Source of the DNA: JBNPEO01 sp050490315
GTDB taxonomy: Bacteria > Actinomycetota > Actinomycetes > Actinomycetales > Micrococcaceae
Assembly (NCBI RefSeq): GCF_050490315.1
Contig: NZ_JBNPEO010000003.1
Span: 62,001 to 126,000 of the forward strand
Direction of reading: 5' to 3'
Length of the DNA stretch: 64,000 bases
Both the position numbers and the translations under genes were made by a program. Positions 16,389 to 25,714 of the stretch are shown piece after piece (the stretch's first letter is position 1; every line of letters starts with the position of its first letter). A model generated the notes under the pieces. It was not told the DNA's origin. It saw only the letters and a program-made list of their open reading frames with translations, and did not search any database.

Positions 16389-17918
16389 CTAAGGAACTGC
16401 TACCGGCATCTCTTCTTTCACAACTGCGCCTGATACACGCTTGTCCCATGCGGCGCGAACAGCTGCGTCAGTGGGCTTAGTCAAGAGTGAGAGAACCACA
16501 TAAACCACCAGCGACGCGCCAAGGCCCCAGTAGATGGGATCGTTGGCGTACACGCCATCCTCGCTGGGGATGATGCCAGCGGAGTAGGCAATCAGCAGTG
16601 CCAGAGTGAGGACGGAGCCAACAGCCATTGACCATGCAGCGGCGATTCCGGTACCGCGCTTCCACACCAGACCACCCAGGATTGCCACCAGTAGGCCACC
16701 CACCAGGATGTCGTAAGCGATGGTCAAAGCCACCACAACATCCTGCGCGGCCATGGAAATCAGCACGGCAATGATGCCCAAAGCAAGGACCCAATAACGG
16801 TTGGCTTTGACGTCGTGCTCCGGGTTTTCGGTGTCATTGGTGTTGACGGTTTTCCCAAACCAGCTGGCAACAAAAGGAACAACATCGGCGCGTGCCACGG
16901 TTGCTGCGGCAATGAGCGCACCGGACGCAGTGGACATCATGGCGGCAACAGCGGCAGCCATGACCAGACCACCGATCCCGATTGGCAAAATGTTGGTGGC
17001 AACCTCGGCGTAAACAACGTCCTTGCCGAGTGCCTTGACGTCAATATTGGGCAGTGCTACCTTGGCGGCCAAGCCGATCAAAGCGCCGGCCACACCGTAG
17101 AGAATGCAGTAGATACCGGCAGTGGCGCCGCCCCAACGGGCAACCGCAGGGGTTTTGGCGGTGAACACACGCTGCCAAATGTCCTGACCGATCAACAAGC
17201 CCAAGGTGTAGACCACAAAGTACGTGATGATGGTCTGGACCCCGATGCCGTCCATCTGGAAGAAGCTCGCGTCAACGCGTTCGCGGATGCCGTCTAGGCC
17301 GCCGGCCGCGTTGAGTGTGAACGGGAGCATCAGGAAGAAGATGCCCACAGTTTTGATGATGAACTGAACCTGGTCAGCGAGGGTAATGGACCACATACCG
17401 CCGATAGTCGAGTACACCAGCACAATGGCACCGCCCACGGCGATGGCCAGCCAACGTTCCCAGCCGAAGAGAACCACAAAAATGGTGGCGTAGGCGCCCG
17501 TAGAAGTTGCGCAGAGCATCAGGGTGTAGGCAAGCATCACAATGCCAGAGGTCTGCGTGGCGCGCTGGCCGTAACGCAGGCTGAGCATTTGGGAAACAGT
17601 GTAAATTTTGAGGCGCTGAATGGTGGGAGCGAAGAGCAAGCTCAGCAGCAAAACACCGGCGCCAATGGCGACCACCAGCCACATACCGGAAATACCAAAC
17701 TTGTAGCCGAGGCCAACGCCACCTACGGTGGATGCGCCTCCCAGTACGACGGCGGCCATGGTGCCTGTGTAGAGCAGGGGACCAAGGCGGCGGCCCGCTA
17801 CGAGGAAGTCGCTGTTGTTTTTGGTGCGGGACTTGCCCCACCAGCCGAACGCCAGCATGGCGAGCAAATATGCCACCACAATAACGATGTTGATGATGTT
17901 GCCAGAAGCGGCATTCAT
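16389..17918 (-). CDS. Sodium:solute symporter (SSS family)
   Basis: The 509-residue integral membrane protein has about 13 hydrophobic segments. The N terminus ends its first helix with FGWWGKSRTKNNSDFLVAGRRLGPLLYTG, the diagnostic SSSF pattern, followed by GGASTVGGVGLGYKFG. GAGGAGCTCCCC lies directly before the ATG. It is a Na+-coupled importer; the substrate cannot be read from the sequence. The cupin-HTH regulator gene lies divergently 237 bases upstream, which suggests regulation by it and a link to amine or amino acid uptake (inference). Confidence 0.9.
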   Translation of the reverse strand: MNAASGNIINIVIVVAYLLAMLAFGWWGKSRTKNNSDFLVAGRRLGPLLYTGTMAAVVLGGASTVGGVGLGYKFGISGMWLVVAIGAGVLLLSLLFAPTIQRLKIYTVSQMLSLRYGQRATQTSGIVMLAYTLMLCATSTGAYATIFVVLFGWERWLAIAVGGAIVLVYSTIGGMWSITLADQVQFIIKTVGIFFLMLPFTLNAAGGLDGIRERVDASFFQMDGIGVQTIITYFVVYTLGLLIGQDIWQRVFTAKTPAVARWGGATAGIYCILYGVAGALIGLAAKVALPNIDVKALGKDVVYAEVATNILPIGIGGLVMAAAVAAMMSTASGALIAAATVARADVVPFVASWFGKTVNTNDTENPEHDVKANRYWVLALGIIAVLISMAAQDVVVALTIAYDILVGGLLVAILGGLVWKRGTGIAAAWSMAVGSVLTLALLIAYSAGIIPSEDGVYANDPIYWGLGASLVVYVVLSLLTKPTDAAVRAAWDKRVSGAVVKEEMPVAVP

Positions 17919-18155
17919 GGGGAGCTCCTCAGAGCGTTATATAAGAGGTTGGGGTGGTGACCACGCGGATATTTCCTATGAGGCAACCTTTGTTGCCCGC
18001 CACGCTATTATGTGATGGGCCTAACAGTCAATCTCGTGACATAACAAGTGAGCTTTGAAGCCACGCCTTAGGATTGCTCCAGTGACCTGGGCAGGCTCTG
18101 GCTGGAACAACGGTGTTTGGCCGAGGCTGCGCGAACCAGCGGTGAAAGGTTTTTG

Positions 18156-18734
18156 ATGAAGGCATTGCCCGTAGAACCCAGCAGTACCCCCGTGGCGATC
18201 GGCTCCCGGATTAGGGCCGCCCGCCAATCCCAGCGCCTGACCATCGAACAAGTTGCTGCCGCCACTGGCTTGACTAAAGGATTTCTCAGCAGGGTTGAAC
18301 GTGACCTGACTTCGCCGTCGGTAGCTTCCTTGGTGACCTTGTGCCAGGTGCTATCCGTTTCCGTGGGGGATCTATTTGCCGCTCCGGAAACTCATTTGAC
18401 CCGCAATGGCGATGGTCCGCGGATCTCACTCGGTGGCGAGGGAATTGTTGAGCGGCTGCTCACTGCCCGTTCTGAACGCCGCGTCCAGGTCCTCCAAGGT
18501 GTTATTGCCCCGCGCGGTAAAGGCGAAAGCGAACTGTATGCCGTGGACTGCGATGTTGATGTCCTGCATGTTGTTCGAGGCAAACTGAGCCTGATCATGA
18601 CCAATGAACGTTATGAACTTTCCGCCGGGGACACCTTGTCATTTCCCGGGCGTGAGCCCCACAGCTGGGAAAACCCGGGCAGCGAAGAAACCGAAGTCCT
18701 CTGGATTCTTGTACCGGCCGCAACGGGGCAGTAA
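18156..18734 (+). CDS. XRE-family regulator with C-terminal cupin domain
   Basis: The start at 18156 (MKALPVEPS) follows GAAAGG and is preferred to the frame start at 18117. The product has 192 residues. Residues 15-70 form a Cro/CI helix-turn-helix (GSRIRAARQSQRLTIEQVAAATGLTKGFLSRVERD). The remainder is a cupin_2 sensor domain (VVRGKLSLIMTNERYELSAGDTLSFPGREPHSWENPG). This architecture, as in PuuR, usually senses small metabolites. It lies divergent to the sodium symporter, its likely target. The agmatinase operon 4.6 kb away is another plausible target. Confidence 0.88.
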   Translation: MKALPVEPSSTPVAIGSRIRAARQSQRLTIEQVAAATGLTKGFLSRVERDLTSPSVASLVTLCQVLSVSVGDLFAAPETHLTRNGDGPRISLGGEGIVERLLTARSERRVQVLQGVIAPRGKGESELYAVDCDVDVLHVVRGKLSLIMTNERYELSAGDTLSFPGREPHSWENPGSEETEVLWILVPAATGQ

Positions 18735-18749
18735 TACTCCCGTTTGCCC

Positions 18750-19370
18750 TCACCGCACTTGCGCCCGCAGAACCTGCTGAATCTGGGCAATAACCTCGGT
18801 TGGTCGGGCCCAAAGGTCCTCCGGCATGTACCGGAGGACCCTAAAACCTTGGCTCGTTGAGGCGTTGTTGCGTTGAAGGTCCTTGCGCATGGACTGCCGG
18901 CTCGAATGAAACTGGAACCCATCCACCTCCACGATGGACTCGGCGCGCATATCCAGCTCCCGCAATTGTTGCAACGACGGGGCCGAGCGTGAGCCCTTCA
19001 ACTCTTGGGTCAGTAATTCAAGGGGCACACCGCAAAGACGAATAGCTGAGGTGCCGAGGGCAGTTGAGGCGGGGATAGGTAGGCACGTGAGTGCATGGAT
19101 CACCGCATCCTCAACTGCTGCCAGCGGAAGTAAGCCTTCCGCGTCGAATCGGACGGTCCGATGCCGAACAAACCCAGAGCCGTGGCCGTGGTTGCATCCC
19201 AAATGGAGCTGTGTGGGCGGGTTGCGTATCCACAGGCCGTAGTGACTTGCGGCGCTGGCACATGTTAACCACGCGTTGTTGATGACAGCCGTTTGGAGAT
19301 CAGCTGGCGCGTCCTTGCTACACCACCATGTTTTTTGAGTGCTACTACGGGGTCCATTCAACGAGTTCAC
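18750..19370 (-). CDS. DUF559-type endonuclease-like protein, 5' end uncertain
   Basis: The frame from a GTG at 19370 gives 206 residues. The C-terminal part has the vsr/DUF559 nuclease-like pattern EVDGFQFHSSRQSMRKDLQRNN followed by GFRVLRYMPEDL. The N-terminal part (AWLTCASAASHYGLWI) matches the AbiEi-like wing region common in this family. The reading frame stays open upstream to 19550 and that segment still looks like the family's usual N terminus (GKLVHIEHLSRSF), but it contains no ATG, GTG or TTG. The gene may therefore be 5'-damaged, or use the internal GTG. Biological role unknown. Confidence 0.65.
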   Translation of the reverse strand: MNSLNGPRSSTQKTWWCSKDAPADLQTAVINNAWLTCASAASHYGLWIRNPPTQLHLGCNHGHGSGFVRHRTVRFDAEGLLPLAAVEDAVIHALTCLPIPASTALGTSAIRLCGVPLELLTQELKGSRSAPSLQQLRELDMRAESIVEVDGFQFHSSRQSMRKDLQRNNASTSQGFRVLRYMPEDLWARPTEVIAQIQQVLRAQVR

Positions 19371-19574
19371 GCGATGCGGGCTTCCAAAGCTACGGCTCAG
19401 GTGCTCTATGTGGACAAGTTTTCCCAGATTCCTTGGCCTTCCAGCCCAGTTGCTCGGGAAAATCTTGATGCGCTCGCCGCAGGATCCCCGGAATGTGGGG
19501 GTTTTGTGGGGCCGGCGTGGGCGGGAAGGCGAGTAACTGGGCTGGAAGACCTAGCAAGGGAGCGCGAAGCCGCC

Positions 19575-21548
19575 CTAGCCGACGTGCACCCAGGGGCGGC
19601 GGGTGATATCGGGTTCCGCTTCGCGCAGCACTTCCCGAGTTACGGGGGCAATTTCGCCGTCGCCGAAGAGCAAAAAGCGGCTCAGATTGGCGATGGGATT
19701 TCCCTCGGTCCAACGGAAGTAGATGTGTGGCATCAATCCGGTGACGTCGCGAATATGCAGCAGGACAGCGGCCACAGTGTTGGGCACGTTGTTGCTGTGG
19801 ACTTCCAAGATTCGGTAGCCGTGGCGGGTCACGCCGGTAACCATCAGCTCTTGTTCAAAGTCAGAGCTGTCATCAACTATCACTTCGATGAAAATTGCGT
19901 CGCAGTCCACGGGAAGGTGGTTAGCGAGTCTGGCGTGGTCCAGTTTTTCCTTGTACCGGGCGTCTGAATTTTGCGAAGGCTCATGCGCAATGATCCGGAC
20001 AGGAGCGTCGTCTTCGTCGGACACAAATTCCAAGGCGGTGCGGTCCAGCTTGACCAGTGTTGCGCGCAGTTCAAAGGAGCGTCGGATTCGCGAGGCAAAG
20101 CTCAGTACCATAATCGCCACAATAAACAGTGCAGCAATCTTCAAACCGTCCGGCCGCTCGATTGAGTTGAGCACGGTGGTGTAGAGGAACACCACCGACA
20201 CCACACCAAATCCGATCATGGCCAAGCGCTGCTTTTTCCGCCGGGCGGACAGCGTTACGGCGATCGAAGCTGAGGTCATAAGCACCAGAACCCCGGTGGC
20301 GTAGGCGCCACCTTGGGCGTTGACGTCGGCCTGGAAAATGATGGTGATCAGGAACGCCACAAAGGTGAACACCAGCACCAGGGGCCGGACTGCGCGGGTC
20401 CAGGCAGGTGCCATTCCGTAGCGCGGCAAGTAGCGGGGGACCAAATTGAGTAGCCCGGCCATGGCGGAGGCCCCGGCAAACCAGAGGATGGCTACGGTGC
20501 TGAGGTCGTATACGGTTCCGAATCCGTCGCCGAGGAACTGATGCGCCAAGTAGGCCAGTGCGCGGCCCTCAGCTTTGCCACCGGGCTGGAATTCTTCCGC
20601 GGGGATGAGCACAACTGTTGCAAAGGAGGAGGTGATCAAGAACGTGCTCATGATCAGTGCCGCCGTTGTTAGGAGTTTTTTGGCTCCACGAATCCGGCCC
20701 GCGGGATTCTCTTCGGTATCACTGGGGTGGCCTTTGATTTGGGGCATCACTGCCACGCCAGTCTCGAACCCGGACAGACCCAAAGCGAGTTTGGGGAACA
20801 CGAGTAACGCGATGCCCACCATCAGTAGCGGGTTGCCGTGTTGGGTGTTCAGGGCTGCCCACCAGTCGTTCACCTTGTGTGCTTCGGTGAACAGGTGAAC
20901 CACGGAGACGCCGATCACTACCGTGTTGAGCAGGAGGAACGCTGCCACGAGTACTACTGCAACGTTGATCGCTTCCTTAAAGCCACGCAAAAATACGACG
21001 CCGAGTCCAGCCACCAGCGCGAGGGTGATCACAACTTGTTGGCCTTGTAGGAACTCCGGGGCAAAGGGGTTTTCGATCACGTGGGCTGTGGCGTCGGCAG
21101 CGGAGAGGGTAATGGTGATCATAAAGTCAGTGGCCGCGAAGCCGAGGAGCGCGAGGACAAAAAGTTTGCCACCCCAGCGGGGGAGGAGCCTTTCCAACAT
21201 GGCGATTGAGCCTTCGCCGCGAGGGCTTTCGCTGGCTACCCGGCGGTAGACGGGGAGTGCGCCGAGAAGTGTGACTGCAACCAGAACCATGGTGGCTAAG
21301 GGGGAGAGCAGACCGGCAGCGAGGGCTGCGATGGCCGGCTGGTAACCGAGCGTGGAGAAGTAGTCCAAGCCGGTCAGGCACATCACTTTCCACCAAGTCT
21401 GGGGCTTTTCCACGTGCTCGGGTTTGCCGTGTGGGCCTTGACCCTTCCGTCCGGAATCGGGGAGTCCTTCAAGGAGCCAATTGCGGAAGCGGAGTTTTTT
21501 GTCTCCGTACTGGGAAGGGTCGGCTGGTGGGCGGGTCAGGGTGGTCAC
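19575..21548 (-). CDS. APC-superfamily permease with C-terminal cytosolic domain (KimA/YdaO-like)
   Basis: The 657-residue protein has about 12 membrane segments between residues 50 and 490, with LDYFSTLGYQPAIAA in the first helix and SPRGEGSIAMLERLLP in the first loop. A soluble C-terminal domain of about 170 residues starts around FELRATLVKLDRTALEF. Proteins of this layout include amino acid permeases and the K+ importer KimA, whose GEGSI loop is similar. Potassium is thus a plausible substrate, but this is not decided by sequence reading. No c-di-AMP riboswitch pattern was found upstream. Confidence 0.8.
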   Translation of the reverse strand: MTTLTRPPADPSQYGDKKLRFRNWLLEGLPDSGRKGQGPHGKPEHVEKPQTWWKVMCLTGLDYFSTLGYQPAIAALAAGLLSPLATMVLVAVTLLGALPVYRRVASESPRGEGSIAMLERLLPRWGGKLFVLALLGFAATDFMITITLSAADATAHVIENPFAPEFLQGQQVVITLALVAGLGVVFLRGFKEAINVAVVLVAAFLLLNTVVIGVSVVHLFTEAHKVNDWWAALNTQHGNPLLMVGIALLVFPKLALGLSGFETGVAVMPQIKGHPSDTEENPAGRIRGAKKLLTTAALIMSTFLITSSFATVVLIPAEEFQPGGKAEGRALAYLAHQFLGDGFGTVYDLSTVAILWFAGASAMAGLLNLVPRYLPRYGMAPAWTRAVRPLVLVFTFVAFLITIIFQADVNAQGGAYATGVLVLMTSASIAVTLSARRKKQRLAMIGFGVVSVVFLYTTVLNSIERPDGLKIAALFIVAIMVLSFASRIRRSFELRATLVKLDRTALEFVSDEDDAPVRIIAHEPSQNSDARYKEKLDHARLANHLPVDCDAIFIEVIVDDSSDFEQELMVTGVTRHGYRILEVHSNNVPNTVAAVLLHIRDVTGLMPHIYFRWTEGNPIANLSRFLLFGDGEIAPVTREVLREAEPDITRRPWVHVG

Positions 21549-21786
21549 GAGGGTTCTTTCGAGTGCGTGAGTGTTGCTTACTACTTGGAGCGTAGGCCCA
21601 GTTCACGCGCAGAATCCCCGGTTTTTATGGAACCTTTACGCGCGGTTATTCCGTTGGGTTCCGCAAGGCTGAAAAGATTTTTTCAAGCCGATGTAAAAAT
21701 CGCGGTGCGTCAGACAACTAAGAGGGTGGCGGGGCAGAGGCGCCTCGGCATCCACAAAGCACGATGTTCAGGATTGGGGAATCACC

Positions 21787-22539
21787 ATGCATGCTTCAGG
21801 ATTCACAAAGGCGGGGCTGACCAAGACAGGATTCACCAAGGCCGCGGCGGGGGCCGCATTGGTGTTGGCGCTGGCAGCTACCACAGCTTGTTCGCAGACA
21901 CCGGTTGCGGGGTCTGCGGCCACGGGAGCGGCGCGTTCGACGGCGAAGGTCGCCGCTGACTCCTCGCTCACCTTAACTTCACTCACTCAGAACGTGGCAA
22001 GCGCAGCTCAGAAACCCACGGCACCTGCGTTGAAGACGTATACCTTCCCGGATGGTCATATTTCCTTTGCCTTCCCGGCGAATTGGCAGGTCCGGGCGGA
22101 ACTTGGTCCAACGATTCCTGGTGGTCCGCTTGATTGTTATCAGGCGGTGTTGACTGATCAGCGGGGCAAGGAGATGGCGTTTATGGTCAGCGGTTTTTAT
22201 GGGGACGGGGCTGCCGGTCCGGTTGATCGCCACGTTTTTGATTCTGCACCGGTCCCGGGCTTGGCGGACTTTGGCGGGGAACCTAGTTTTGGTTTTGTGC
22301 GTGACACCGTCCCAGGTGCGGGAGAGAACCTCTTGATGGACATTCGCCCGGCCGCTGAATTTCAGGACGGTAGCACTAGTGGCGGCAGTGGTCAGCTGGT
22401 ACTGCCCAATGGTGTGGGAATCTTCCGCGCCAATGTAAAGGCCTCCGGGTTGTCATCCGACGGCGCGGTCAAGGCGTGGATGCGCAGCTCCGATTACGCG
22501 CAGCTCAAGGCGATGTTGTTGAGCGTAAGTTACCGGTAA
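21787..22539 (+). CDS. Secreted lipoprotein, function unknown
   Basis: The 250-residue protein begins with a repetitive basic N region (FTKAGLTKTGFTKA), a hydrophobic stretch and lipobox ATTAC with Cys35. A 50-residue low-complexity spacer leads to a compact beta-rich domain starting at LKTYTFPDGHISFAFPANWQVR, a pattern common in surface lipoproteins of actinobacteria. It stands alone, divergent from the APC permease, and is closed by a strong terminator. Confidence 0.72.
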   Translation: MHASGFTKAGLTKTGFTKAAAGAALVLALAATTACSQTPVAGSAATGAARSTAKVAADSSLTLTSLTQNVASAAQKPTAPALKTYTFPDGHISFAFPANWQVRAELGPTIPGGPLDCYQAVLTDQRGKEMAFMVSGFYGDGAAGPVDRHVFDSAPVPGLADFGGEPSFGFVRDTVPGAGENLLMDIRPAAEFQDGSTSGGSGQLVLPNGVGIFRANVKASGLSSDGAVKAWMRSSDYAQLKAMLLSVSYR

Positions 22540-22553
22540 AACTGCCAGTTCAT

Positions 22554-22604
22554 AACGACGGCGAGTGGTCACGATTGGGGGGACCACTCGCCGTCGTTTT
22601 TTGT
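22554..22604 (+). terminator. Intrinsic terminator of the lipoprotein gene
   Basis: Perfect 17-base arms at 22554-22570 and 22582-22598 (AACGACGGCGAGTGGTC and complement) are separated by an 11-base loop and followed by a T-rich run. It is the best rho-independent terminator in the window. Confidence 0.9.
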
Positions 22605-22670
22605 GCGGGCATTGAGGAAACGGTTGTGCGGGCCCACGGGAAGCTGAACGCGTAAACTTTTGGTGCACAT

Positions 22671-22693
22671 TTGAAAACAAGAGCTGTATGATG
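22671..22693 (+). promoter_or_regulatory. Candidate -10 region of the agmatinase operon
   Basis: A TATGAT hexamer at about 22687-22692 sits on top of the first in-frame ATG of the agmatinase frame. This makes that ATG an unlikely start and supports the downstream TTG at 22769. No convincing -35 is visible 17 bases upstream (TGCACA at best). Confidence 0.4.
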
Positions 22694-22768
22694 GCAATCA
22701 CAACCGACTGTGGTCGACGCTTTGATCCCACAGCACACGCGAAAGCAAACGCGAAGGAGAAGCGTTCC

Positions 22769-23797
22769 TTGGAAGAGCTACGCATCGAGACCAACGGCAA
22801 CCTTGGTCCCATCGATTCAGCCCGGATCCCACGCTATGCGGGAGCAGCAACCTATGCTCGCTTGCCCCGCTTGGATCAGGTCACAAAAGCCGACGTCACA
22901 GTGGTGGGCGTGCCCTTTGACTCAGGTGTTTCATACCGCCCCGGCGCCCGATTCGGCGCCAACCACGTCCGCGAAGCCAGCCGTCTGCTGCGCCCCTACA
23001 ACCCCGCGTGGGACGTGAGCCCCTTCGAAAACATTCAGGTGGCCGACGCCGGAGACATGGCCGTCAATCCGTTCAACATCAACGAGGCCATCGAAACCAT
23101 CCAGCAAAACGCCCTAGACCTCACCGCGAGCGGCAGCAAGCTGCTCACCCTCGGTGGCGACCACACCATCGCACTTCCGTTGCTCCGCGCAGCTGCAGAA
23201 CGCGCCGGTGCCCCCGTGGCCATGCTGCACTTTGACGCGCACTTGGACACCTGGGACACCTATTTCGGTGCCGAATACACCCACGGAACCCCATTCCGAC
23301 GTGCCGTAGAAGAAGGCATCCTGGACACCGAAGCCATTAGCCACATTGGTACCCGCGGTCCGCTGTACGGCAAAAAAGACCTCGACGATGATCACCGCTT
23401 CGGCTTCGGAATCGTCACCTCAGCAGATGTCTACTACCAAGGCGTGCTGGAAACCGTTGCGAAGGTCCGTGACCGAATTGGCAACCGTCCGCTCTACATC
23501 TCCGTGGACATTGACGTCCTTGACCCCGCGCACGCGCCCGGCACGGGAACTCCTGAAGCTGGCGGGATCACCAGCCGTGAACTCCTCGAAATCATCCGTG
23601 GCTTCCGCGGCATGAACTTGGTGGGCGCGGACGTGGTGGAAGTTTCCCCCGCCTATGACCACGCCGATATCACTGGTGTTGCTGCGAGCCACGTGGCCTA
23701 CGAGCTAGTAACCCTCATGGCGGATAACGCTGTGGAAGGGGACCGTCACGGAACCCCCAACGGCTATGCGGCACAGGCTTTGGGTGGTGCCAAGTGA
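22769..23797 (+). CDS. speB: Agmatinase / ureohydrolase family
   Basis: The start is set at TTG 22769 because AAGGAG stands nine bases before it and because translation there begins LEELRIETNGNLGPIDS, as family members do; the frame remains open to an ATG at 22688. With the TTG start the product has 342 residues. The Mn2+ motifs are intact: GGDHTIALP, HFDAHLDTWD and SVDIDVLDPAHAPGTGTPE. The enzyme hydrolyses agmatine (or a related guanidino compound) to putrescine and urea. The next gene overlaps its stop (GTGA), so the two are translationally coupled. Confidence 0.88.
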   Translation: MEELRIETNGNLGPIDSARIPRYAGAATYARLPRLDQVTKADVTVVGVPFDSGVSYRPGARFGANHVREASRLLRPYNPAWDVSPFENIQVADAGDMAVNPFNINEAIETIQQNALDLTASGSKLLTLGGDHTIALPLLRAAAERAGAPVAMLHFDAHLDTWDTYFGAEYTHGTPFRRAVEEGILDTEAISHIGTRGPLYGKKDLDDDHRFGFGIVTSADVYYQGVLETVAKVRDRIGNRPLYISVDIDVLDPAHAPGTGTPEAGGITSRELLEIIRGFRGMNLVGADVVEVSPAYDHADITGVAASHVAYELVTLMADNAVEGDRHGTPNGYAAQALGGAK

Positions 23798-25443
23798 GCG
23801 ATCAGCGTAACGGCGGCGATCTCGTCGTCGAAACTCTCGAAGCCCTTGGTGCCAAAACCGTTTTTGGTATCCCAGGCCAGCACGCCCTAGGTCTTTTTGA
23901 CGCTATGGGCCGCGGAAATCTGCACTTCGTTTCGAGTCGTGTGGAGAACAACTCGGCCTTCGCCGCGGACGGCTATGCCCGCGCCACCGGCGAAGTTGGT
24001 GTGCTGTTCCTGTCTACCGGCCCCGGCGCTTTGACGTCTTTGGCTGGGCTGCAAGAGGCCTACGCTACGGGTGTTCCCATGGTGGTTATTGCCAGCCAGA
24101 TCCCGCTCGAGGGCCTCGGCGCTCGCCGCAAGGGAATGCTGCACCAGCTCGATGACCAGAAGGCATCGGCGGCGAACGTCACCAAGAGCCAGCGGCTCAT
24201 CCAGCACGCCTCAGGTATTCCGTCCGCCATCCAGGATGCGTGGACTGAAGCGATCTCCTCCCCGCAGGGACCGGTGTGGATTGAGGTCCCGCAGAACGTT
24301 TTGTTGGATCCGATTATGGTCCCGCCCGTGGAAGATGCGCTCGCTGAAGCTGCCGACAACCCGCCCCGCATCGAGCTGGTCCGCGAGGCAGTGAAGTGGC
24401 TAGCTGAGGCCAAGCGCCCGGCGATCATTGCCGGTGGTGGAACCCGCCGCGGCCGTGCCGAGGCGTCACTGTTGAAGCTTGCCGAGAAGTTGGACGCCCC
24501 GGTTATTTGTACCCCCGGCGGCAATGGCGCGTTCCCGTGGAACCACAAACTTTCGCTGCAGTCATGGGTGGAGGACCGCCACATGACTGACTTGCTAGAA
24601 GACGCTGACGTCCTGGTGGTGATTGGTTCCTCGCTCGGTGAGGTCACCTCCAACTACTTCACCTTTGAGCCGCGCGGCCGGATTATTCAGATCGACGCCG
24701 AGCCCCGGGTGTTGGAATCCAACCGCCCCGGTTTGGGCATCCGTGCCGACGCTGGCCAGGCGCTATCCGCTTTGCTTGAAGCGCTCGACGGCGTGGAACC
24801 GGCCACCGCGGACTGGCACGGCCAAAGCGCGGAAGCCTTGGTAGCTGACTCGCTCAAGCTGGTGAACGAGCGCCTAGAATCTCAGGACCTTGCCAAGGAA
24901 CTGAAGTTTATGGCGGATATTCGCGAGGCTGTTCCGGCGGATATGCAGACCTTCTGGGATATGACCATCTCGGCCTATTGGGCTTGGAGCTGCTGGGACG
25001 CCCGTGAGGGTGAGTTCCACTCGGCCCAGGGTGCTGGCGGTTTGGGCTTTGGCTTCCCGTCCGCCATTGGTGGTTCGGTGGGCTTGGAGACTACGGGGAA
25101 GCCTTCGCGAGTCTTGGCGGTTTCCGGTGACGGCTCGGCCATGTATTCCATCTCCGAGTTGGCCACGGCTAAGCAGCACAATGTACCGGTCACTTGGCTG
25201 ATTGTGGACGACGGCGGCTACGGCATCTTGCGCGAATACATGGTGGGCGCCTTTGGGCAGGCAACGGCCACTGAGCTAGCCCGCCCCGACTTCGTCAAAC
25301 TTGCTGAATCCTTTGGTGTCCCGGCCGTCCGGGTGGCCCCGGAGGATGTTGGCCAGGCGCTCAAGGATGGTTTTGCAGCGGATGGCCCTAACGTCGTCGT
25401 AGTTGAAACCCTGCTCAAGATGTTCGCACCCACGCACCTCTAG
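23794..25443 (+). CDS. Thiamine-pyrophosphate enzyme (acetolactate-synthase-like)
   Basis: The 549-residue protein has the three domains of the ThDP-binding decarboxylase/carboligase family: the N-terminal Pyr domain (FGIPGQHALGLFDAM, VENNSAFAADGYARATG with the catalytic Glu), a central domain, and the PP domain with GDGSAMYSISELATAKQHN and VDDGGYGIL. It starts with GTG overlapping the agmatinase stop. The substrate is not known. Pairing with agmatinase implies a role in breaking down a guanidino compound or the carbon skeleton released from it (inference). Confidence 0.85.
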   Translation: MSDQRNGGDLVVETLEALGAKTVFGIPGQHALGLFDAMGRGNLHFVSSRVENNSAFAADGYARATGEVGVLFLSTGPGALTSLAGLQEAYATGVPMVVIASQIPLEGLGARRKGMLHQLDDQKASAANVTKSQRLIQHASGIPSAIQDAWTEAISSPQGPVWIEVPQNVLLDPIMVPPVEDALAEAADNPPRIELVREAVKWLAEAKRPAIIAGGGTRRGRAEASLLKLAEKLDAPVICTPGGNGAFPWNHKLSLQSWVEDRHMTDLLEDADVLVVIGSSLGEVTSNYFTFEPRGRIIQIDAEPRVLESNRPGLGIRADAGQALSALLEALDGVEPATADWHGQSAEALVADSLKLVNERLESQDLAKELKFMADIREAVPADMQTFWDMTISAYWAWSCWDAREGEFHSAQGAGGLGFGFPSAIGGSVGLETTGKPSRVLAVSGDGSAMYSISELATAKQHNVPVTWLIVDDGGYGILREYMVGAFGQATATELARPDFVKLAESFGVPAVRVAPEDVGQALKDGFAADGPNVVVVETLLKMFAPTHL

Positions 25444-25459
25444 ATTCGTATCAATTTCA

Positions 25460-25501
25460 GCCCTCCGGAACTTCCCCAGCGGAAGTCCGGAGGGCTTTTT
25501 T
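25460..25501 (+). terminator. Terminator of the agmatinase-TPP enzyme operon
   Basis: Arms at 25460-25475 and 25481-25495 (GCCCTCCGGAACTTCC against GGAAGTCCGGAGGGC, one bulged A) are followed by TTTTTT. Confidence 0.88.
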
Positions 25502-25714
25502 GTGTGCACCGCAGCTCAGTTTTCAGGGCCAGTCCTTCGGAACCGTGGTGAAAATCCCCTGAATTCCGGGGCGGAGGATTTTTGGGGATCGTGAAAGTTG
25601 AGCTGCCGTGCACACTGTCCGGAGACTTGCGCTCTGTGAGGATTAACACTTTGTTTCCCTAGGCAACTATTTTGAGATATGGTTACTTATAGCAACTAAC
25701 TCATTGAGGGGAAC

